A stretch of DNA of 64,000 nucleotides from Zelopaecilomyces penicillatus (Eukaryota; Ascomycota; Sordariomycetes; Hypocreales; Pseudodiploosporaceae). The stretch covers positions 2,480,001 through 2,544,000 of the forward strand of contig VCCP01000005.1 in assembly GCA_005765155.1 (NCBI GenBank). The letters run 5' to 3'. The translations under genes were made by a program, and so were the position numbers. The notes beneath the pieces were generated by a model, which was not told the origin of the DNA, ran no database searches, and was given only the letters and a program-made list of their open reading frames with translations. This document shows positions 22,501-36,826 of the stretch, in pieces (the first letter of the stretch is position 1; every line of letters starts with the position of its first letter).

Positions 22501-24000
22501 TAACTCTTTAATATTAATTCTATTATAAATATAATTATTCTATATAATATATATATTTATAAAGTTGCTTTATTATAGAATAATTATATTAAATTCTTTA
22601 ATAATATCAAATTATCTTCTATAATAGAAATAATAATAAATTATAAGGCTTTCCTAATTTAATACTATTTAATCTTTATAAACTAATATTAATCCTCTTT
22701 TTTATTTTTAAATTTAAATAATATTTAAAGTATAGATTCTAGGGAGGGTAAATATAGACTAGATAAATTACCCTCTTTATTATAAGGTATTCTTTATTAT
22801 TAAGTTTATAAAAGATATATTTAATACTCTTATATAGCTAGCTAAGAGCTAAAGTCCTAAATAATACTTTTAAAAAGGTAATCTCTATAATACTTAAGAA
22901 TATCCTATATTAAAGTCTATTATAAAAACCTAAATATCTTACCCTATATTTATATTAGCTAAAATAGAGTATATTTATAGATATTTCTTTAATACCTTAA
23001 TAAAATAGAAAGAGAGAATCTACTCTTTATTTATTAATTATTATAGGGTTATTAATCTAATTCTATATTCCTACTATATATAATCCTTCTTAATTATTAT
23101 TATAGCTATTAAGGAGTATATTATATAGCTATATTATCTATATATTTTAATCCTAGATAAGTATAATAGATATTATTTAAATTATAAATAAGATAGATAT
23201 ATAGACTATAAATAGAAAGGACTTTATAGCTATTAATCTAAGCTAGAAGATAAGAGGAAGCAAATGATTTTCTTAGAAAAGAACTAGATCAAAAAATCAA
23301 AGAGATTAATTATTCTAGATTTCTTAAATATATCTATTACTCCCTATCTATAGAAATATTAGCCATTAACTTTAAAGGTTAGGTATATAATAAAATAGGA
23401 TATAGATAAGATAATAAAAGAAAACCCTAATAGGATTTAATAGGTATAGATAGGATTAAATAATTCCTTAATTATTAGAATATAGGTTTGATTTAAAAAG
23501 GATAAGATAAATTAATTTTAGAATAATAATATTAATTATATAATTTAGATAATTTAATATTAATAAATAAATTAGCTTTTAAAGATATTAATTAATCTTT
23601 ATAAAATAAAATAAATTAATAAAAGAGTATAATTAATTTAATATAGTATTATAAAATATATATATAATAAAATAAAAAAGGGATTTATATAAATAGGAAA
23701 GTTAAAAAAAGATAATATTATAATATTAAAATAATTTATAAGAATTCCTATTTTTAATAGGAATTCAATAAGTTTTTTAAAGTAAAAGGAAAGATTTTAA
23801 GTATATAAATATAAGCTTTATTTAGTCCTAGTTAGTATAAGTATAGGGTAAATCCAAGAATAGATCTATACTTAAGAGTATAATAAAATCAAACCAATAT
23901 AAATCAAGAAAAGATTATAAAGAAATAAGATTAATAGAGACTATTTAATTATTAATATAGGAATAGTTTAATTATTATAATTAAGATTTAAAAGTATTAA
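19510..24000. other. Unexplained segment of gypsy-2 between integrase and 3' LTR
   Basis: About 4.4 kb without a recognised retrotransposon domain. On the plus strand, roughly 21,250-22,130 reads with few stops, and most of those are TAA or TAG, as expected if CAA/CAG glutamine codons were hit by RIP. Legible pieces include YIFFKLYYFYNNNKAYIFN and TYLKEGYK. On the minus strand near 20,120-19,970 another stretch reads IEELIRGIRSLALSI and GRDYCLNRYWFAF. I recognise neither. Either could be an extra gene of the element, captured host sequence or a further nested element. The right limit is approximate. Confidence 0.4.
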
Positions 24001-25374
24001 TTATCTATTATAATTGGTTTAGTATAATTGGTTTATATATTAATAATAGAATATTATATATAAAGAATGAAATTTATTATATCTTTTAAGAAATATTACT
24101 AAGATCCTCTCTATTAAGGATTTTCAAATAGAATTCAAACCAGGAAATCCTTAATTCAAGTATATAAGAAATTATATATATATCTAAAGTAAATATAATT
24201 AATATATACTCTTCTAATATTAGATTAGATCAGGGATTATAACTTTAAACCAAGGTTTAATAATTAATAGTAAATCCAGGAAGTCTTCTTTAAGATTAAT
24301 ATTAAAGTTAAAGTCTTAGGGTATTATTTAATCAATAGATAAGTTAAAGTATATAAGAGGGTTTAATAATCCTAGCCCTCTCTTTTCTTTATATAGTTCT
24401 TATTTATCTTTAGGTCTAAAGAGCTATATATTAATATTAGATATCTATTAGCTATACTTATCTTTAATAAACTTCTTTAAATAGTTTCTAGAATAGGTCT
24501 TATCTAGGAGAATCCTATCTATTATATAAAGTATATATACTTTAATAATATCTGCTTATAAAGTAATCCAATATAAGCTATATTAATATATTACTATCTT
24601 TATTATATAGGATTTATCCTGCTTCTTAAATATATTATATATAAGTATTAGATTATTTAATATTAGTTGATTATATTCTAATTAAAGTATATATTTATTA
24701 GTAGTATTTATTCTTATTGCTAGCTTCTTCCTAAAGTTAATTATCTTTTCTCTAGCCTTTATTATATCTTCTAATCTTCTTTCTAATATTTAAATATAAG
24801 ACTTAAATAAGTCCTTAGTATTAATAATAATATCCTAATCAATAAGCCTTTATATTAAGAATTTAACTTTAAATAGTAAGATAGGATTATACCTATATAT
24901 AAGATAAAAAGCAAAGAAGCTATAGGATAATTTAATTATAATTCTATCTATAAGAATAGCTACTTTAAGATATCTTATTTATTTAGAGTCCCCTTCTAAT
25001 ATCTTTATTATTATAGATATAAGGCTCTAATAATCAACTTTAACTATAGAATTGATTATAGGATTATATCTAAATATTTAAATATATTTTATATCTTAAT
25101 CAAATAGTATCTAAGAAAGAAGCCCTTTTATTTTAGATCTATTATTAATAACTATATAAAGTATAAGTCTATATCACTATATTAAGATTATAATAAACCT
25201 AGTTATAGCCCTTAAATTAATCTATTATATTAATTGAACTTCTACCCATCCAATTAAATTATAATAAGCTTCTATAAGGAAGTTTATATTATAATCAGAT
25301 AATATATATTATAAATCGAAGTATACTTTTAATATTAATTACCTAAGTAATATTAGAATCACTGATTCTTTATT

Positions 25375-28170
25375 CTATTATAATATAAACTTTTAATACT
25401 TAGGATAATAAGCTATAGCTAAGGAAATATTATTCTATATCTTTCCTTAATAGTACCTATTAAAGAGAGTTTTAAAGATAACTGCTTTATCTTTATACCC
25501 TTAGGCTATATAGCAGCTTACTATTAATTTCTTATAGATAGGTAAGTTATTAATAATCAATATAGAATGATTTCTTTTATAAGTTAATCTTAGCTAAAGT
25601 TTTCTATTCTTAATAAAGAATCTTTAAGCTTTTTAATATAATATTCTAAATTATACTCTATTAAAATTAGATAATCTCTCTAATAAATATAGAAATCTAA
25701 TAACCTACTAGGACTCTATAGAATATTCAGGTTCTAGTATATTTAATTATATTAATCTAAGATATATATTAATTATATCCTTTAAATCCCTATTAACTTT
25801 AGTATTTATTTAATCAAATAGCTTTAATCCTTTCCAAAAAAGTCTATCTATTATATTATTATTTTTCCTAGGAATATATTTAATAATAAAATCAAATAAT
25901 ATAATATAACTGATCTAATAGATAATAAGACTATCTAATATATTATAAATAGTATTATTAAGTTAATATATAAGGATATATATATCTATCTCTAAAGTAA
26001 ATTATATACTATAGATATATCCTTTAAGCCTTTAAAGTATAAAGAGAATAGCCTTATACTCTTACTTTATTATATTATAGCTATATTTAGCCTTATTCTA
26101 ATAATTGCTTTTAAACCTAATTAGGTATTATTATCTATCTAGGACTTATATTAAAACTATTCCTTATCCTTTAAGGCTAGTATCTATTATAAATATAATT
26201 TCTTTACTCTCTCTAAAGAGATTAAATAATATTAGAATAGGGATAGTTATTATTATATCCTTAAGCTTAATTATTATCTTTGATTATAATCCTTCTTACT
26301 CTTAAGGGGCTTCCTTTTATAATAGGGTAATAAAAGAGAGAGTAATAGTAATAAAGTTATATATTCAAATTTAATAATAATTAATAAATCTAAGAAAGGC
26401 CCTAATATCTATTATATTATAATAGATAAGCTATTCTAGGATCTTAATAATCTTTTTTTTAATTGGTTTTCTTCTAGATATCCTATAAAGGAATCTAATA
26501 ATAATAATTATATTTTAATAATATCTTAATTTCCCTTTTAATATTATATATCTAAAGAGTTTAATATTAAAGAGGACTTTATTAAGATTTTATAAATATT
26601 TAAGTATATATTTCTATATTCTAGAAAGAATCTCTTTATTATTATAAATAGATTATAGCCTATATATAGTAATATTATTAAGAAAGAGTTTATAGATATC
26701 TAAGATAAGATCAAATAGTATTTAAATTATAATTCTTATAAACTAGGCTATAGAATTTATAATACCTTAAAGGAGTATATATATCCTTAAAAGACTAATA
26801 ATAAAAGAAAATATAATAAGATCCTTATTCTTTTTATTTAATAGGACTTAATTATAATTAGAAAAGAAATCTAATAATAAAAGTATAATATATATAGAGA
26901 AATCTTTATTAAAGAAATCAGTATTAAAAGGGATAAATATATCTCTAAGAGTAATAATATTATATTTTATAATAATATTAATCAAATAAAGCCCTCTATT
27001 CTTTTTTTTAATAAAGAAATATTAGTTTTTATAGGAGGTATAAAACTCTTCTAATATATAATTCTTAAAGTATATCTTTAGTAACTCTATAGCTTTTGCT
27101 TCTAATCCTTATAGAATAGGGATAGAATATACCTATTAAGCTAAATAAAGAATTACTTTAATAACTTAAGAAGATATAATTAATAGATTAAGTATTCTAC
27201 TTTCTTTGAATTATTAAGATAAAGCCTATTCTTTATTATAGAGAATCTCTAGGAAAATATTAATCTTCTATTAGATTAATATATTCTTAGTTTAAGAGAG
27301 GATTTCCTTAAGGTATTCTCTATAGAGTTAGGATCCCTTAGATATATTAGAGAACTTTAAGGTAATATATTTAATAAAGGATATATCTAAGTTAATTCTT
27401 CTTTTTATTTCCTTTTATTTCTTCTTTTTCTAAAATAAATTACTATTAGATATAAACCTATCTAAAGGAATATTATTAATAGGATTAACTTTATTAGCCT
27501 TCTTCTTATATAAGGTATAGATATATATCTTAAGGGGATTATATAATTAATATATTCCTTTTCTTTTAGATTTTTTCTTTTTCTTTAAGAAATCTAATTT
27601 AATCTTAATTATTTTTAAAGCTTTAATATATTACTTTATAGACTCTATTAGTATGCTTCTAATAATCATCTTATTATTATTAGAGTTAAGCTTTATTAAT
27701 ATTTCTTTATTATCCTTAAGGAGCTATTCTAGATTAATTAATTCCTTATTATTAATTATACCTCTAATAATATAATTAATATTTAGTTTTCTAAGGAATT
27801 AGATTTATTTTATTCCTAATAAATAGTATCTATAGTAGGAGTAATTACTTATATTTACTCTATTTAGTATTATATATATAAATCTCTACCCTTCTAAGAA
27901 TAATTAAATAATAGCTTAATTATTCTAATAAATAATATCCCTAGAATAAAGGGTATTATAACTCTATTTAATACTATATATAGATAAATAGATATCCAAG
28001 CAATTCCTATATAGAATTAAACTTCTACTTTCTTAATTATTTAAATAATCTATTTAGAGAATGATATTATTTTAACCTTAATTAGACTGTATTTAATCCT
28101 ATATTTCTTAGCTAGTGATTTTAAGATAATATTATCTTTAGAGCCCAAATCAATAAATATATTTACTGCT
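25375..28170 (-). pseudogene. pol remnant of gypsy-2: protease, RT, RNase H, integrase
   Basis: Minus-strand reading, 5' to 3'. Aspartic protease near 28,165-28,105 reads AVNIFIDLGSKDNIIL, with the expected DSG-type centre altered. RT thumb/connection at about 26,680-26,400 reads LNKVLFNI and then KIIKILE followed by DIRAFLRF. RNase H at about 26,250-25,860 begins IIDTSLKG (family core DASLKG), continues YIYSI, FTLEID and YIILFDFIIKYIPRKNN, and ends at a decayed DGL. The integrase zinc domain at about 25,500-25,375 reads YKDKAVIFKTLFNRYY and then YYPKY, the HHCC motif with cysteines and histidine changed to tyrosine by RIP. Stops mostly stand where tryptophan or glutamine is expected. The RT palm is not resolved. 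Confidence 0.85.
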
Positions 28171-31100
28171 TTCCCTTCTTAAGAACCAATCCTAACTTAG
28201 ATCTTAAGCATTTATTATATATTTAATAATTAATAGCTATTTAAATATATTTAAGTAACCTTATAAAGCACTTTATTAAAAGAGAAGCTTATATTATTAT
28301 AGAGATTATCTTTAATCAGTTCTAGAATATAAAAGTAATATAGGCTTAATAGATCTATATTATCTTAACCTTAATTAGATAATATTATTTAATACTAACT
28401 ATAATTAAGAGAGACTTCTTCTTATATCTTAATTATAGCTATAATACTAATATATAGTTATTTAATTAGCTTATTAAAGAAGGCTTTATTATACCTTATC
28501 TATAGATAAACTTAAATTGCTTCTATTATATTCTTTAGCTTTATTAAAGATATAGGATTATCTAATCTATTCCTAGGAATATAAAGGACTTTTATTATAT
28601 CTTTAGCCTGATTTAATAGGTCCTAGTCTATAATTATCCTAAGCTCTAGATTAAGATTAATTAATATATAAAATAATATAATAACTATCTTTATAAGCAA
28701 GATCTCCTTTAGTTTTAATTGATAGTAAGGAAGTCTTATACTCTAATCTATTATTTATAATATATTCTTAGATATAATTATTAGATTAAAAGGTATTATC
28801 CTATCTAATATTAGGGTAGCCTTAGAAATAGGCTCTTAATATATAATAATTAAAGGTTTGATTAACTCTCTATTATTACCCCTTTATCTCTTTCTTTTAT
28901 TAGTATTTATATCAATTATATATATTAATACTATTTAATCCTTTATATCTTTATATTAAAAGAGTAATATAAAAGAAGTTTAGATTATATTTTTATTAGA
29001 TATAATATCTAAGTATTATAACTTTATAGATTATTATTTAAGGCCTAGATAAGGGATATATTTTTTAAAGATTATACCTTTATATTTATTTAATATCTAT
29101 TTAAAGTATTAAAAGGCTCTAGCTTTAATTAAGAGGATAAAAGATATAACTATATAATTAAAGAAATTAATAACCCAAGCTATTATAAGCTTCTAATAAT
29201 ATCCTTTTATCTTAAGGAACTACTATATAATAATAGAAGGAATTATACTCTAGCCTATAATATATCCTAGATTTAATATCCTAGTATATAAATTATATAT
29301 ATAGAACCCAAGTTCAGTATTATATATTAATTCACTATAATAAAAGGGAAAATAATTTAATAAATTATAATACTAGTAATTATTCTTATCCCACCTCTCT
29401 TAAAGAGAAAAGATATTAAAATCCTTACTATTATTAAGATTAAATATTATCTAATTAAATAAAAAACTTATTAAGCCTTTATATTATAAATCCTTATTAA
29501 TATATATATTAGTATCTGCTTATATTTTAGTAATTATTTAAGTAATATCTTCTTTAATAGCTATATTAATCTTAAGGTTATTAATAAGCTTGATTAACTC
29601 TTTTATATCTATCAGCTTAGCTTTAGAGGATATAGTCTTAGTAATAGTTAAAAAGAACTTTTCTTTAGGGTAAAGGTCCTATATAATCAAATTCTTTATT
29701 ATAATAACTTAATTAAATATTACTCTAATAGTAATTATATTTACCTAATTCCTAAGACTATTAGAAGTCTTATATTATTTAATAATCAATCTAATAATCA
29801 TTTAATTATTAAAGTATCCCTAGAGCTACTTATATAATATCTTCTTAAGTTTATAAGGATTATTAATAGAATTTGCTTAGATAACCTTAGTAAGGAGCCT
29901 TATTAATATAGTCTTATATAATATATAAGATAATGATTTTAAGTCCTTCTAATTTGAATTATATTAGAAAGCATAGAATCTATATTTATTAAGCTAATCT
30001 AGAATATCTTTAATAGACTCTAAGCATTATTATTTAAGTGCTTTTAAATAATCTTTATATAATCTTAACTATTATAAGTCTTCTTTAAAGAAATAGTTCT
30101 TTAATACTTCTTTAGCTTTTATTTATAAGAGATTATAGATAAATCCCTAGATAATATCTTTATAGATATTAACTATATAATATATAAAGTAATTATATTT
30201 CTCTTTATTAATTATATTATTATCTTTTATCTTAAGCTTATAGCTTAAAAGATATTTAATAATATTAATCCTATTAAAGTATTTAATAAGCTTAAGATTA
30301 ATAGTATATCTCTTAGATTTATTTATAATAAGGATATCCTTAAAATTATTAAGAAGAGTAATATTAATCTTAGTAATACTTTATTAAAAACTCTTAATAA
30401 TATTATCCCTTAATTAATCAATTAATTATAAGCCTAATCTATTAAGGGAAGGGCTATTAGAATTTATAATAAATATTATACTAGATAAAGAAATACTTAG
30501 AATAAGGATATTAAAGATAATAATCTTAGGAATAGTAATTCTAATAATAGAGTTAGAGCTATTTAAAGGTCTTCTTCTTTAATATAGAGAGTATCTACTT
30601 AAATTAAAAGCTAGTAATATACTAAAAAGATCTAATAATAATAAAGGCTTCCTATTATAGAGATATTCAAATATCTAGTCTAAGAAGGAATTATCTTAAC
30701 TCTTATATAATAATATCTTATTAATTATATCCTAATATTAGTATAAAATCTTTTCTTTAGGGATAAATATTATATTTAAATTAAGAATAGTAATTCCTAT
30801 ATTATTATAATTAAATAATATCTTATTTCTAAAATACTAAGATTATTTTTAAATAAAAAGCTTCTTTAATATTAAGGATAAGATTTATAGAGAGAGAAGA
30901 GAGATAAAAACATTTTCTAAGATTAGCTAAACCATTAGAATATTAACCTATAATATAAAAAAGCAAAACTAAGGGTTAATATATAGCTAATACTATTTAT
31001 TATTAATTAAATAATTAATATTAGAAGCTATATAAGCTAATCATCTATAATAATTCTTTTTATACTTACTTATATTTTAATTAAGTAAAATTAATAAATT

Positions 31101-31550
31101 TAAAATACCCTATCTTTTTAATCTAATATTTAATAAATAAGTTATCTTTTATATATATTCTAAATAGAAGCTTATCTTAGAATTAAATATTCCTTTATTT
31201 TTTCTTTTAATAGTTTAGTATTCTATAGTATTAGATTCTAATAGAAAAGAAATTAATAATACCTTATTATTTAATCAGGATAGTATATAATATCCCTGCT
31301 TTATAGACTTTAGATCTTTTAATAAATAAGCTTAGCTCTTTTACTTCTAGATTTCTAGGCTATTATCCTTAAAGATATCTTTTAATTATATTAATTAAAA
31401 GGTCTTATAAGGGTATCTATAATAATTCTTCTTAGATTAATCCTTATAATAGCTTAAAAGTACCCCTAAATATATTATATTATCAATCTAATATTAATTA
31501 ATCCTTCTAATAATAAAGCAAATAAGATATCTCTCTATCTTAAATATTAG

Positions 31551-31948
31551 TTTTAATAAGGGGAAAACAATATATATAATAATACTAATACTATCTATAG
31601 AACTATAGGGTGATTTTAGGGTAGTTATATAGCTAGTATAATCCATAAGGATTAAATAAATAAGAAAAGCTATAAAATGATAATATAATAAATTAAACTT
31701 AAAGGATTAATTGATTATTCTATAATTAATTAAATAAAGAAGATAGCTTTTTAATAGCTAGTCTTTTAAATACACTAGAAAATTCTTAAATAGAAGGGGA
31801 AAAAAAAAAAACTTAAATTCGATGATATCTGCCCATTCAAATAGCCCAGGTATAGCCTATCTACTTATATAGTTCAATCCCCCTAAGTACAGCTTATACA
31901 GCTATGGCTTAGTCAACTAGCAAGGGGGTGTATTCAACCCAGCCATCA
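31551..31948 (-). repeat. 5' LTR of gypsy-2, outer 140 bp partly spared
   Basis: 398 bp. The inner part (31,551-31,810) is decayed. From about 31,815 to 31,948 the sequence keeps CA/TG and GC content (for example tgcccattcaaatagccc and ggcttagtcaactagcaag), while the DNA beyond 31,954 (gypsy-3) is fully decayed. Confidence 0.9.
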
Positions 31949-31953
31949 AAGTA

Positions 31954-34590
31954 TCTTTATAATATAAAGAGATATTATATAATTTAATTAGATTATTTAA
32001 TTGATTTTTATATATTAAATATTTAATTTAATTATATTAAATTTCCTTTTAATACTTTTTAGGCTATACTATAATATTTATTTATTCTTTATAAGTATTT
32101 ATATTATTTTATATTTTTAAATAATCTTATAGAATAAATCTTTATTTTTATTAAGGATTATTTTAGTATATTAGAATACCTCTTTAACCAGAGCTTTATA
32201 ATAAGATTATTTTTTATTTATAAATATTTTCTAAAAAAACTTTAATAGCTTATATTTCTTATTTCCTAGTTTATATTATCTAATTATAATAATATTATTC
32301 TTATTAAGAAGCTTAATACTATTATCTTATAATTTATTTAATATCTTTAATTCTTTAAATAAGCTTATTATATTATTAAATATATTAATATCTTTATTAA
32401 ATATATTGATTCTTATTTATTAGCTTGTTTATTAAATAAATAATTTCTTTAAATAGGTTTAATAAATAATTAAGTAATTAAAATATTAATTTTTATATTC
32501 TATTAATTAGGTTTTTTTCTTATAATATATATATTTTTTTAGTTTTAGGTATCTAGCTTATTTATGTTTTACTTTTTCTTTAGTTATTCTTATTTATAGC
32601 TAGTAATAATATATATAGATTTATCTTTAGAATTTTATTTATTTTTTCCTATTTTACTTCCTTTTATAAATAATTTATTTATAATTCTTTAATAGGGCAT
32701 TTCTTTTTATAGTTTTTAATTAATTAAGCTATTAATTAAATTAATTCTTTTCTTTTTCTTTATTTATTATATTTAATATTAATCTTTTTTATTTAATTAT
32801 ATATTTAATCTATAGATATTAATCTTTTTTATTTATTTATTTTTTAATAATCTTAAATATTTCCTATTTTTTTCTAATCTTTTACTCTTATTAACTATAC
32901 TTATTTATTTAATATATTATTAAATAGATTAGTTTTTAATAGCTTTAAATATAGATATATTATTAATATTATTTAATAAATTCCTTAATAAATAAATAAA
33001 TCTAGCTTATATATTAATATTCTTATTTATTTAAATATTTTAAAGGACCTATTTACTATTATAATTATTTATAAAATAGCTTATTTAATAATTTATATCC
33101 CTTATATAATCTAAGATATATTTTATTATCTATTTTAAATTTAATTAATTTATATTTCTAGTTATAGATATATTTTATATATATTACTATTATATTTATA
33201 ATATAATTTATTTCTTTAATAAATAGATATTTTAGGATATTTAATACTCTAATATCTATTTTATTAGAATTTTCTTATAAAAGATCTAATAAATTACTAG
33301 ATCCAAATCCTATTACTAGTTTATTTAATGATTTTTATATTAGAGTATTAATAGAATTATTTAAGGAAAATTATAAGACTAGAATTACCTTTAATTATAG
33401 TATATTTAATATAGTTAAATAATATCTTAAAGCTAGTTTTATAATTTAATTCTTTTTTTTAGATAATTTATTTATTTATAGATAATAAATAATATTAAAT
33501 ATTAATTTTATTCTTAATATCCTAAAAAATCTTTTTTAAAAATTAAAAGTAAACTTAATATCCTTATTATTAATTATTATTCTAGGTATAACTTAATTAT
33601 ATAATAATAATAATCTTAACTAGATTTTTATTTATCATTTAATTATATAATAAACTAATCCTAGGATTAATATAGATTTTCTATTTTATTTATAAATTAT
33701 TATTATTATTATATTAAAAGGATATTTATAATCTAGTATTTTTTAGAATAAATATAATATTTTTTTAATAATCCTATAATAAAATTATTAATTATTATAT
33801 AAAAAGGTTTATATAGAATAATTATTAATTATAATTTATTTAATAATTTTATATAATCTATTAAGTTTTTTAAATATATTTTATAATAAGAGATCTATTA
33901 TTTAATTTATCTTATTATTTAATAAAATATTAAATCTTTTAATATTACTATAATTTTATATAAATCTATATAAAACTTTTAATTATAAACTTTAATTAAT
34001 ATAATTTCTATATAATTCTATATAATATATAATATTTATATATTATTAGATTTAATATAATAAAGTAATCTATTCTTTATTAAGAATAATAATTTTATAT
34101 TTATTAATTTTCCTTTTAAATTTTTCTTTTATTTAAAACTATTTATAATTAATATTTTAATAACCTTAACTAATTTATTATTTTATAAATATCCTTTTAT
34201 AAATTTTACTTTTAGTTTATTATTTATTAATATAATAATTATAGAGAAATATATATATTTTTTTTTTTAATATTATTAAATTTATTTAATATTTTTTTAT
34301 TAAATAGTTTTTTTTAATTTCTTTTAAATAGTTCTTTATTATTTATTAAAAGTTATAATAATATATTAGGTAAAAAATTTATTTTTCCTAGTATATAATA
34401 AATATTTAATCTATATTAACTTAAATATATAAATACTATTATTAATTAATGATTTATTTTTATTAAATCTAATATTAATATATTTATATAATTAATTATT
34501 CTCTTAGTTATTATATAATTTATTAAAATAATAATTAAATAAATTAATAACTAGATTATTATCCTTAACTTTTAATATAATTATACTAGA
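31954..34590 (-). other. Decayed part of gypsy-3, presumed integrase region
   Basis: AT-rich DNA between gypsy-2 and the readable RT of gypsy-3. By position it should hold RNase H and integrase of gypsy-3. I could not read a diagnostic motif, so the content is inferred from order only. Confidence 0.35.
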
Positions 34591-34599
34591 TATCTGATC

Positions 34600-35600
34600 T
34601 TAAATTTAATTAATTTATATCTCTTTTTAGATTTTATTAATAGCCTATTTAAAAATATAATTAATTATATTTATTAAATAAATACTTTTCTTTTATCCTA
34701 TTTATTATTTTAAAGATAAAATATAAAAAGTTTTTTTTTTTTTATATTTAATTTAAAGAAAATTAATCTTTTTAAATTATAATAATATAAGATTATTTTT
34801 TTATTAAATAATCCTATAATATTTTAAAGAATTCTTTTTTAGCTTATAAAGGTTTAAAGTTAACTTTTTTTTTTTAAATATTCTTATTTTTTTATTAATT
34901 TTTTTAATTATTAATTTTTTTTCTTTTAGTTTTTTTAATAAAATTATTTTATAAACCTTTAATAATTCTATTTTTATTTAAAATTTATAAATAAATCTTT
35001 TAAAAAAAGTTATTATTCCTAGATATATCTTTAAATTAATTAATATAATTAATATTTTTATTTCTTTTAATACCTTTATCCTATTATTTATTATATTTAT
35101 ATTAGAAATATTAATTTAGAATTTAAATAATTTAATTAATAGATATATATAAAAAGATTATATTAATAAAATTATTAGTTATAAATTCTTAAATAAATAT
35201 AGGATCTTATATAAATATTTATAGTAATTCTTAAAATTATTATTAAAAATAATAATATTATTAATATATACCTTAATAAATTCTTTATAAGAATATAGCC
35301 TTTAATCTATAAATTATTATATAAAGGCTAGATTATTTTTAAATCTTATTAATATTATATAAAATATTTCTAATCCTTATAAATTAATAATAACTATCTT
35401 ATCCTTATATTTATTATATATTAATAATTAATAAAAAAATATTAATATATATATAATATTAATATATATTTCTTATCCTTTAAAGAAGATATTATTTCTT
35501 TCTATAAAGGAATTAGATAAATATTTAATATTAATATCTTATTTAATTATTTTAAATCTATTATTATTCTTTCTTTATATTTATTATTTATTTATTATTA
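34600..35600 (-). pseudogene. Reverse transcriptase remnant of gypsy-3
   Basis: Minus strand: the catalytic region at about 35,290-35,245 reads KEFIKVYINIIIF, where family members have a YVDDI box; one aspartate codon seems missing or altered. Downstream come YYKYLYKILYLFKNL, then a decayed KSF position, LLIKLFKF, then RIKVLKEIKILIILINLKIY and LGIITFFKRFIYKF. This order (YVDD, then LLGF-like, then a YLGMT-like motif) marks the Ty3/gypsy thumb/connection. The family differs from gypsy-1 and gypsy-2. The palm start (about 35,560) is very worn. Confidence 0.75.
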
Positions 35601-35828
35601 TATAATAAAAACAAGGTAATTAAATAATATTAGTTTTCTTATCTAGTTTATATATCTTTAGCTATAAAGCTTATTTATTATTATATTAAGAAATTTTTTA
35701 TTTTTAAGTTTTAATAAGTATGGTTTTATTATTAGTTTTTCATTTTATTAATCCTTAATAAATTTAATTCTTATTTTATTCTTTTTATTTATTAAGATTA
35801 TTCTTTAATTTTATTATATATTATATTA

Positions 35829-36277
35829 TTAAAATAAGTGGGTTTTATATAACAGCCTAATCTGTTATAAGACTAGTAGCTAGACCTACTACAGCTTAGC
35901 AGCTAAAACCTGCTATAGCCCTAGCAGCCAGACCTGCTATAAGACCTAAAAAGCCCGTGCAGCCTGACCTGCTATATCGGGCTAGATTAGTAAAATAAGG
36001 GCTTATCCCTTATACCTCTCCCTTTCTTATTATTTGGAATGCTTAGAAATCCTAAGAAATATTATTTGGAATTCTTAAATAATTTCAAATAATCCTAGTA
36101 TTATTTAGATATATAAGATAGCTAGATTCCTAGTTGAATCCTGCTTTCTTTCTCTATCGGCAATTCAATCACTTCTTTCTTCTTTTCTATAGACTTCACT
36201 CTGGATAACTATTCGCTGCCTTTCTTCCACTGCTATCGCTACTAGCTTTAGTTATAACTTTATACTGCAAATTACAA
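35829..36277 (+). mobile_element. MITE-like element, copy 3 (449 bp), inserted in gypsy-3
   Basis: Same length as copy 1, opposite orientation, flanked by TA at 35,827-35,828 and 36,278-36,279. It starts TTAAAATAAGTGGG and ends TGCAAATTACAA. It contains the perfect hairpin arms of the family (TATAACAG and CTGTTATA, about 35,846-35,872; in this copy one internal base differs), several ~22-bp units of the type cagccagacctgctataag, and many intact CA dinucleotides. It is a clear GC island in decayed DNA. It lies within pol of gypsy-3, so it inserted after that element. Confidence 0.75.
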
Positions 36278-36712
36278 TATATATAATTCGATTAGTTTTA
36301 TAATTACCTTAAACTCTCTTTAATTAATTATATATATATAAACTCCTTACTTTATTTTAATTTTATTTAGCTTATTTAATTTTATAATAAAATCTTTCTT
36401 TTAATTCTTAATATTACTTTTATTTATTATATATATATTACTTTTACTTTATAGCTTATTTAATAATAGATTTAATACTTTAATTATTTTATTAAATAGA
36501 TTGAATTTATTATTTATTATATCTATATAAATTAATACTATATCAATATTTTCCTAGGATATAATATAATATCTATATCTATTATAGTTATTTAAATAAT
36601 TTAATTTTTATTTATATTAGTATTTTATTAATTTATTAATATTATTTATTATTATTATTTAATTTATTATTAATAAAATACTTAATATATTAAGTATATA
36701 GATATAGTTTAT

Positions 36713-36826
36713 TATTATAGTATTTTTTAAGATAGAGTAATATATTTTTTTATAAAATATAGATTATAGTATTTTTTAAGATAGAGTAATATATTTTTTT
36801 TATAAAATATAGATTATAGTATTCTA
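36713..36826. repeat. Tandem duplication, ~50-bp unit, two copies
   Basis: The unit runs from attatagtattttttaaga to tataaaatatag and occurs twice in a row, with a third partial start attatagtatt. The copies differ by one T in a T-run, so the duplication is probably recent relative to the decay. Confidence 0.75.

Larger units (their letters stand above)
19112..31948 (-). mobile_element. gypsy-2: 12.8-kb decayed Ty3/gypsy element nested in gypsy-3
   Basis: 12,837 bp bounded by two direct repeats of exactly 398 bp, with the identical 5-bp duplication aagta outside both ends (19,107-19,111 and 31,949-31,953). The minus-strand LTR start is TGATGGCTGGGTTG. The minus strand carries protease, reverse transcriptase, RNase H and integrase remnants in the expected order. 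The internal region is unusually long: from the integrase zinc domain (about 25.4 kb) to the left LTR there are almost 6 kb, more than integrase needs. It interrupts gypsy-3 and therefore inserted later. Confidence 0.9.

Noticed and set aside
26105..26305. 66-aa hydrophobic open frame
   Set aside because: Antisense to the readable RNase H remnant of gypsy-2.
35245..35270. Intact YVDD box in gypsy-3
   Set aside because: The reading gives YIN followed directly by isoleucines; one aspartate codon is missing or altered, so it is only a remnant.
13267..36277. One large DNA transposon with 449-bp inverted ends
   Set aside because: The two inverted copies have their own TA borders on both sides, one lies outside and the other inside gypsy-3, and further copies stand alone. 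Two independent insertions explain this better.
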